From Anisodus tanguticus (Eukaryota > Streptophyta > Magnoliopsida > Solanales > Solanaceae), in assembly GCA_034509755.1 (NCBI GenBank), contig CM067541.1:794001-858000 (forward strand): 64,000 bases of DNA, read 5' to 3'. The position numbers were made by a program, and so were the translations under genes. The notes beneath the pieces are model-generated. The model saw only the letters and a list, made by a program, of their open reading frames with translations, searched no databases and was not told the origin of the DNA. Each line of letters starts with the position of its first letter. The first letter of the stretch is position 1. Shown one piece after another: positions 57,465 through 64,000 of this stretch.

Positions 57465-57715
57465 GTAATTGATAAAATTATTGTCATGTGACCAGGAGGT
57501 CATGGGTTCAAGCCGTGTAAACAGCCTCTATCATAAATGTAAGGTAAGACTGCGTACAACAGAACCTTGTAGTCTGACTCTTCTCGGATATGGGTTCAAG
57601 CAGTGGAAACGGCCTATGTCAGAAATAAAAGATAAGACTGCGTACAATAGAACCTTGAAGTTTGGCTCTTCTCGAATCCCGCGCATAGCGAAAGTTTAGT
57701 ACATAGCGTTGCGTT
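57465..57715 (+). repeat. SINE copy 3 with internally duplicated body
   Basis: It starts TAATTGATAAAATTATTGTC with B-box GGGTTCAAGCCG and the first body GACTGCGTACAACAGAACC. Near 57588 it restarts at GATATGGGTTCAAGC, giving a second body GACTGCGTACAATAGAACC and then the family end AATCCCGCGCATAGCG. It is a fusion of two SINE copies or an internal duplication. Confidence 0.75.
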
Positions 57716-57892
57716 TCTTTTTATTTTTTATGATGATTAATTAGACGCTTTTGGATTAACCCCAAATTGTCATACTCCTATTATCTTCATCTCTTTCTTT
57801 CTATTTAGATACCAACAGAATCTACTTTTAACTTTTTTCCGGCCATTTCTCTTTCCCGTCGTACACCATACATTTTCTCCAATAAATAAAAA

Positions 57893-60800
57893 ATGTGGCG
57901 CAGATCAGCTTCATTCATTCTCGATAAAAAACAAAACGACAACGTTTCAAATCCCGAAATGTCCGAAACCCTACACCACCACCAAAACCCTATCCCTAAC
58001 CCTAACCCCGACATTTCAGCTTACTATCAAACTAGAGCGGCTCACCATGGAGTTGTCACCAGCGATTGGCTAGCTCAGGCTCAAGCCGCCGTGGGCCACC
58101 AACCGGAAGAAACTGTATCGGTGAATTATTCGGGAGATTCGGGTAATGTTGGAAAAAGTAATTCAAACTCGTAGGAAATTAAAATTCGTTTATGTTCTAG
58201 TTAGTATTTATAGTCAAATTTATATAGGAATTAGTTTTTCAGTTTATAGTCATATAGATTTCATCGAAGGAGCCTTGGATTAATTGGTAAAGTTGCTGCC
58301 ATATGACCATGAGGTCACGGGTTCAAGCCGTGTAAACAGCTCCTTGCACAAATGCAAGGTAGGGCTGCATACAATTGACCCTTGTTGTCCCGCCCTTCCC
58401 CGAACCGCGCGATGCGCGGGAGCTTAGTGCACCGGGCTGCCCTTTAGTCAAATAGATTTCATACTATTATAAGTAGGGGAAAGAAGTAGGGGTGCTTTAG
58501 CTATTTTCATAACCAGAGATATGTGGAGAATGTAGAGAGTACTCAAAGATTTATGATATTCTAAATAAAATATTTTTCATTCAGGTAAGAAATTTAGCGT
58601 GATTGATGAGTTTAATAATTGGCGTAAACAGCCTGATTTGGCTGAAGCTGTGGCGGCTATTAGGGCTTTGGCTTCGGTTATTCGGTCGAGTGAAGCTACT
58701 ACTATGATGGAGCTTGAAATTGAACTCAAGAAGGCTTCTGATTCTCTGAAGGTGCTTTTTTTTAATTACATACTTGTTTTGTTATTGAAATTAATTGAAT
58801 TCTTGTTTTATTTTTGTGTTCTTGATTGTTTAAACTTAGGTTGTCCTTTATTCATTCAAATTTGGAAATTTAAGGTTGTGTTTGGTTCTCACGTAGTTTC
58901 TTCTCCTTCGATGTCTGATACTATCTATCGTTTCTTGTTTTTTTGCTTAGCACATTGTTGTGTTGTTACTTTTTCCTTTTTGACATGCTTTGTATTTGCT
59001 TTTTTGTTTTTACTTTATTCTGAGCCTATCGGAAACAACCTCTCTACCTCTCAAGGAAAAGGAAGGGTAAGGTCTGTGTACACTCTACCTCCCCAGATCC
59101 CACTGTGGGAAGATACTGGGTATGTTGTTGTTGTAAGGGTGTGTTTGGTAGGAAGAAAAATGTTTTCCATGGAAAATAAGTGATTTTTCTACTCATTTCT
59201 TGTGTTTGGTACTCAAGTTGGAAAATGTCATTTTAACACCATTTGCATATATTCAAAAGAAAACACTACGAGGTTTTTGAATTCGGAGTGCAACTTCTGG
59301 TGGTGGGGTTAGAGGGATAAGGCGGGGGTAGGTAGGGCGAGGGTAGGCGAGGTGGAGGGTGGGTGGTAAGCTGGAGGGGGTAGGGCGGGGATTATGCAGG
59401 GGATGTGTTGATGTGTTTTTATTGATCCGGAAAATGTTTTCCCTCAAATATTTAAGGAAAACATTTTCCCCCATTTTATCTTATTACGGGGAAAACATTT
59501 TCCAAGATATTTAGTGCAATCAAACATGTGAAAATAGGAAAACATTTTCTACCATACCAAACACACCCTAAGTTGTTCATTTTATGGTGTGTTGTTGGCT
59601 TAGTTTCACCTGGCACTGGTGCTTATAAGGTGGATAGGTATTTGCACTTAATGGTTTGGCTTATCGGTTATGGATTTTTATATGTGCTAAACCACATCCC
59701 CGAACCAATAAGATATCAGTTTATTTGGTTCAGTTTTAACGGTTATAGGTCGGGTTATCGGTTAAGCTCATACATGTTCGAAAAATAAATATGTCCTCCA
59801 CGGCTCCATAGTCCACAGTCCACTAATAAGTAAGTTTACACACTTTACAGTTAGTAAGAATGTAGTTGCTTTTTGAATTGTGTTGCTAACTTGCTATATA
59901 TAAAGCATTACCAGTAAGATTCCAAACTCCAAGGCTGGAGCCGATGAGCTCACATTGAGTGTTGTTATTGGAGTGTGAACTTGGGAATTGGATGTACAAA
60001 TTGTTACTCCTATGTCTTAACCACTCAGTCTTCCCCTTGGAGACAACTTAAAGTTGTATTTGAGGGTGGAAATTGTATATAGTGATAATTGTGTTTGGTA
60101 ATACTTTTTTGACAAAGTACTTTTTGTTTGTTTAGTCCTTATAAATGTATTTAATGGGTCACTGCTGTTGTGCTAAAAAATTTAAAATGATTTTATTTTT
60201 CCCTTGTTAGCTAATATGTCCCCAATTCATTCCAATGTGGAACTTTGAGTAATTTTTCAGTGGTGAAAATTGTAATTGCGTTCAAGGAGTTTGGCTCCAT
60301 AACGGCAAGGGCTGCTGTGCTTTCTTCAAACAGGGGAGATTTGGAAGTTTCTCGAAAGACATGGATATGTTTCTCTAATCTGATGTTTTGAGTCTCTGAG
60401 CTAAGATAAAGTTGAATGTGATGTCACGGAAATAAATTTTGACAAATCGTTTTTGTTTGTTTATCCTTAAAAGTATATTTGAAGGTCACTGTTACTTTGC
60501 TGGAAGAATTAAAGCGTACAATGAGCCATATCATCAGATTAGTCCTGCATCAGAGGATTATAACTTCGATTTGATTGTCACTATGGTACCAATCACAAGA
60601 GAGGTCTGTCTTTTGGGTTTGAAGGGAGAACTAAATGGTGGTTCATGAAACTTGATGTCAATAGACTAATACGACAGCAAAGATGCTGATATGGTGCAGT
60701 AGTGATTATCCAATTTCACCTTTGATGGAGGGTGACATGTGTGTAATGTCATTAGAGCTTTATTATTCAACTTTTTAAGTGCCTTCTGTCGTTGGACCCT

Positions 60801-62408
60801 TGAATTTTGATATGTAAAAGTAGATCTGTGGAGCAGTATATATCTACCTAATGGTAGTCAAGTCAAATTTGATTGCAAGCATAGTGAGAGACTTGAAAGA
60901 GATTTATGATCTTTCATTGTTTATGTTTGTATTGTAGTCATGGGACAAAACCTCGATCTCTTTGACAGCTGGTTGTGATTTGTTCATGCGCTATGTAACA
61001 AGAACTTCAGCATTGGAATATGAAGACTTTAATTCAGCCAAATCTCGCCTTCTTGAACGTGCAGAGAAGTTTGGAGAAATATCTTATAAGGTACACCATG
61101 CAATTACTTAAAGGAAAAATATTAAGCATTTTAATCAAACAAGCATAATTTTTCTAAAAAAATTATTATGCAGGCTCGGAAGATCATTGCAATGCTCAGC
61201 CAAGACTTTATTTTTGATGGCTGCACCATTCTAGTACATGGCTTCTCCAGAGTGGTGTTTGAAGTTCTGAAAACAGCAGCTCAGAATAGGAAGAATTTTC
61301 GAGTTCTTTGCACTGGTTTGTACAGAAATATTACACTGCTAGTGCATATAAACTATTGCAGATAGTTTTATATGCTATCAATCTTTCATCAATTTACTGC
61401 CTTAATAAGAGAACTTTTGCTTGTTGGTAAACCAGATAAAAGTCAATAATGTTTAGGACTGATCTGAAGTCAAGACGCGCTACCATTGCGCCACTGGATC
61501 CTCTTAATGTTTAGGACAGTTAAATAAAAATAAGGGAGATAAATGAACTTTGTTTGCTTTTGCTCATTTATTTATTTTGGTTACGGAGATCGACATGGAA
61601 TTTTAGGAGTCAAACTTTTCTGTAATCCCTGTCAAAAAGAATGTTGTTTCTCTTTCTCCCAGCATCTATCAAGTTCTAACTGGTGAAAAAGTTTTTCGAG
61701 TTTTCTTTGATTATGCAATACCTTTTTGGTTTAATGTATTGACTGATAATGATGGAAGGTGACATTGCATACGCTTTCATCTATACCTATTTGAGAAGAT
61801 GAGCTATTGATTAATGCTGTCGCATGATATTTTGGATTCCATTATCTAAATTGCAGAAGGGAGGCCAGACAGGAGTGGGTTACGATTGTCTAACGAGCTA
61901 GCCAAGCTTGATGTTCCAGTGAAACTCTTAATAGATTCTGCTGTGGCATATAGCATGGATGAAGTTGACATGGTTTTCGTTGGGGCAGATGGTGTGGTTG
62001 AAAGTGGAGGCGTTATCAACATGATGGGAACCTACCAAATTGCTTTGGTAGCTAAGAGCATGAATAAACCAGTCTATGTAGCTGCTGAAAGCTATAAGGT
62101 AGGTTGAAAGCATATGCACATACTTTAAGGGGCATTTTGACTAGATGAACATACAGAATGCTATGGGATTCATTTGCCTAACAAGTTCTAATTTCTTGCA
62201 GTTTGCTCGTCTCTATCCACTGGATCAAAAGGATATGGTTCCAGCTTTACGTCCAATAGATTTTGGGGTGCCTATTCCATCCAAGGTGGAGGTTGAAACT
62301 TCTGCTCGTGATTATACACCACCTCAGTATCTTACACTACTATTCACGGATTTGGGTGTTCTAACACCATCTGTTGTAAGTGATGAGCTTATACAGCTCT
62401 ATTTGTAG
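57893..62408 (+). CDS. Translation initiation factor eIF2B, alpha subunit, 386 residues
   Basis: This is the regulatory subunit of the guanine-nucleotide exchange factor that recycles eIF2, acting in the cytosol. Exons are 57893-58142, 58585-58751, 60938-61090, 61174-61315, 61857-62098 and 62202-62408, 1161 nt in total, with GT/AG introns and an open frame. Residues 1-85 are a plant-specific lead (MWRRSASFILDK, an HHH/PNPNP stretch). The conserved IF-2B fold follows: FNNWRKQPDLAEAVAAIR, SLTAGCDLFMRYVTR, FDGCTILVHGFSRVV, VLCTEGRPD, VKLLIDSAVAYSMDEVDMVF, VGADGVVESGGVINMMGTYQ, FARLYPLDQKD, and the end LGVLTPSVVSDELIQLYL. Length agrees with plant relatives. Introns hold two SINEs, a MITE and a tRNA fragment. 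The start MWRRSASF is the usual one in plants as I recall. Confidence 0.95.
58268..58447 (+). repeat. SINE copy 4, full-length, in eIF2B alpha intron 1
   Basis: The best-preserved copy in the window. It starts GAGCCTTGGATTAATTGG with an A-box-like GGTAAAGTTGCTGCC, a B-box CACGGGTTCAAGCCG, a body CTGCATACAATTGACCC, and the end GCGCGGGAGCTTAGTGCACC then GGGCTGCCCTTT. Same orientation as the gene. Confidence 0.85.
59022..59135 (+). repeat. TS-type SINE in eIF2B alpha intron 2
   Basis: GAGCCTATCGGAAACAACCT, GGGTAAGGTCTGTGTACACT and CCCACTGTGGGAAGATACTGG, ending in GTTGTTGTTGTAA. The tail abuts the MITE that starts at 59136, so one inserted at the edge of the other. Confidence 0.8.
59136..59570. 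mobile_element. GTTTGG-type MITE, copy 2, in eIF2B alpha intron 2
   Basis: The inverted ends AGGGTGTGTTTGGTA and TACCAAACACACCCTA are 15 nt and perfect. Subterminal GGAAAACATTTTCC words occur on both sides. Flanking GTTGT on both sides may be a target duplication, but the left flank is the SINE tail, so this is ambiguous. The interior has a G-rich stretch (GTAGGGCGAGGGTAGGCG). Confidence 0.85.
61460..61504 (-). pseudogene. tRNA-Trp-like 5-prime half, flanked by a 13-bp direct repeat
   Basis: Minus strand 61501-61460 reads GGATCC-A-GTGGCGCAATGG-TAGCGCGTCT, then a GACTTCAGATCA anticodon arm, matching plant tRNA-Trp from base 1 to the anticodon stem, with a TCA rather than CCA anticodon and two one-base insertions. 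The T arm and acceptor 3-prime strand are absent. TAATGTTTAGGAC occurs on both sides (61447-61459 and 61505-61517), as expected for a target-primed insertion. It lies in eIF2B alpha intron 4 and cannot function as a tRNA. Confidence 0.75.
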
Positions 62409-62664
62409 CCTTAATGGAGTGTAATTCTGTGGCAGGTATCCCAGCTTTTACATGTAGGGAGGAAATTTTGTTTTCTTTATCCCATTTCTTGTACCACCTT
62501 TTATTATCCTGAATATTGGGGGTAGTCTCTCCATTTAAATATCTTGTATGTTATAATAATGGAATCTTTGGTATGTTGTAATTGATGTTAAGATACAGTA
62601 AAGAAACCTACAGTAGTTAGCAGAATGAAAAAACAACTAAGCAAGCGTCATTTGAAGATAAGAC

Positions 62665-63035
62665 TAGGAGTGTGTTTGGTATGGAGGAAAATGTTTTTCA
62701 ATTTTCCCAAATTTGGTTGGTCAAAATATTTTGGAAAATATTTGCTCTAGAAAAATAAGTTCATTAAAAATAAGGAATATGACTTCCCTAATAGATTAGG
62801 GGAAAAAGTTTCATAAACTACATTTCAAGTTCATTGTCTTTTCCATGCACCCAATGCCTCCAATCCCCACCCCCTCGACCATGCCACCCCTGAACCCCCA
62901 CTCCTCATGACATCCTATTCACGTAGTGTTTTCCTAAATTAAATATAAATATTCTGGGGATTAATAATGTTTGCTTAGTTACCAAGCACTAAAAACTCGT
63001 TTTCCAAACAAATTTTCTAACCAAACAGTGTGTTT
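62665..63035. mobile_element. GTTTGG-type MITE, copy 3, downstream of eIF2B alpha
   Basis: The left end AGGAGTGTGTTTGGTATGG and right end CCAAACAGTGTGTTTG are inverted-repeat-like. The interior shares ATTTCAAGTTCATTGTC and CCCCACCCCCTCGACCATG with copy 1 at 56861-57166. Confidence 0.7.
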
Positions 63036-63267
63036 GTTTTAATAAAAAGGAGGGAAATAATAAAAGAAGAAAGTGGGCTTGCGTCCAACTATTCAGGAAG
63101 CTAAGAAGGATTACTTAACGGTTAGAAGCTCAATTTTAGACCAATTTTTTTTAAAACTGGGAAAATAAAACACGTTTTATGTTTTGGAGATAAATAACTG
63201 CGTATAATGTGAAATAGTGATATGAGTCGGAGGAAAGATCGGTTAGTTTCACCTGTAGTTACTTACG

Positions 63268-64000
63268 TATTCACTAAAACAGTTGTGAAACGTCGCACGA
63301 AGATTAGATTCTTAATGAATTTAGGGGCATGGATGACATTTTTTAAGATTAGTGGTGGATGTGGTGCAGATAGAGAGGAATGACCATAACCACGGATGAG
63401 AATATCTTGTCCACTACTAACAATAATATTCCGATTTAAATTACTCAAATTAGAATAAGACGATAGAGTACCTTGTGATGCCGTCATGTGAGATGTGGCG
63501 CCTGTGTCCACATACCAATTTTCGTCTGGAGTGTTGAGTGACATTGTGCTCATAGCTGCCTCAATGCGAGTCGGTGTATAAGTCGATGACGGGGGGCTTG
63601 TGCTATGTAGGCATGTTGTGGACGTGGGCCAAGTATGCCAGGTTGGGCATGTCCGTTCTGAGGTGGAGTCCACGAGAATATCATATACGGGAAAGGAGGG
63701 GAGGCTAATGAAGGTGGGGCCTATGCGGAGGCTGTTTCCGCGGTCGCTGCTGGCTGTTTCTGGCCTGCGGGACTGCCCTTCACGCTGTCATTGTTGTCGG
63801 AATTTCTTCCGTTCATGGCCCTTTCCGAATTGCCTGCTCCGACGGTTGTTACGGGAGGAAGTGGACTGTTGCGGGTCCTCTGGCTGACGATTCTGGTTGC
63901 CGGATCGAGAGGCACTACCTTTAGCGGAGGACCTGACGGTGGTGGTGAGGGCGGCGTCAGCAATGTTGGCCCGAGTGGTACTGCGCTTGATTTTCCAAGT
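63268..64000 (-). mobile_element. Copia retrotransposon gag-protease fragment, running off the right edge
   Basis: Minus-strand frames give a Ser/Gly-rich gag tail (63963-63721) and then a protease segment (63673-63263) with NWYVDTGATSHMTASQGTL, SSYSNLSN and the following LILKNVIHAPKFIKNL block. Sequence similarity to Copia A protease (NWYMDTGATTHMT, ALHAPNLIKNL) is plain. It stops abruptly near 63268 after the FTT of the next motif, so integrase and everything beyond are missing. The remaining gag would lie past 64000. Frame changes separate the two segments. Confidence 0.88.

Noticed and set aside
58599..59183. 194-codon frame continuing from eIF2B alpha exon 2
   Set aside because: After 58751 it runs through intron 2 and into a TS SINE and MITE. 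The GTGC donor and homology place the exon end at 58751.
61460..61504. Possible opal-suppressor tRNA (anticodon TCA)
   Set aside because: Only the 5-prime half of a tRNA is present. Without T arm and acceptor it cannot be charged.

Overview
This 64-kb window is nuclear DNA of a flowering plant, most likely a member of the Solanaceae. The genes have introns and plant-specific families are present (CIPK kinase, plant-type FAB1, PMEI-PME pectinesterase, AP2/ERF). It also carries short interspersed repeats that I recognise from memory as Solanaceae SINE and MITE families. There are no bacterial operons and no CRISPR array.

Three loci are intact by conceptual splicing, and a fourth is a small gene of unknown function. 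(1) An intronless CBL-interacting protein kinase lies at 7523-8956 (+). (2) A three-exon gene for a 128-residue plant protein of unknown function lies at 36233-37703 (+). (3) An eleven-exon FAB1/PIKfyve-type phosphatidylinositol-3-phosphate 5-kinase of 1803 residues runs from 53576 down to 39008 (-). (4) A six-exon eIF2B alpha subunit of 386 residues lies at 57893-62408 (+). FAB1 and eIF2B alpha are divergently arranged, 4.3 kb apart. FAB1 and the small gene converge.

Broken genes include an AP2/ERF factor (4910-5535), a GRF-zinc-finger exon (11549-11688), a tRNA-Ala (6374-6440) and a tRNA-Trp 5-prime half (61460-61504). The most striking is a PMEI-pectinesterase gene stretched over 18710-34563. 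One Copia element (20210-25224) sits in its first intron, 12 nt from the 3-prime splice site. A second Copia element (27512-34068) interrupts exon 3 at the catalytic Asp of the DFIFG motif. Several frameshifts and stop codons break the rest.

The remainder is mostly mobile DNA. At the left edge is a gypsy 5-prime end with a tRNA-Asp primer site. A gypsy remnant lies at 9650-11370. A full-length Copia element on the minus strand spans 12093-17038, and a related LTR fragment sits at 35456. Two hAT-like elements lie at 17410-18128 (possibly with a captured gene fragment) and 39666-40295. A 2.3-kb solo LTR with a perfect 5-bp duplication lies in FAB1 intron 1. There are several Stowaway and other MITEs, at least seven SINE copies or fragments, and a Copia gag-protease fragment at the right edge. 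I found no evidence of a novel multi-gene system. The unusual content is genome dynamics: serial retrotransposition into one gene, tRNA retroinsertion, and possible transduplication by a hAT element.

All exon boundaries come from reading GT/AG sites and keeping frame with remembered family sequences. No alignment or database search was run.
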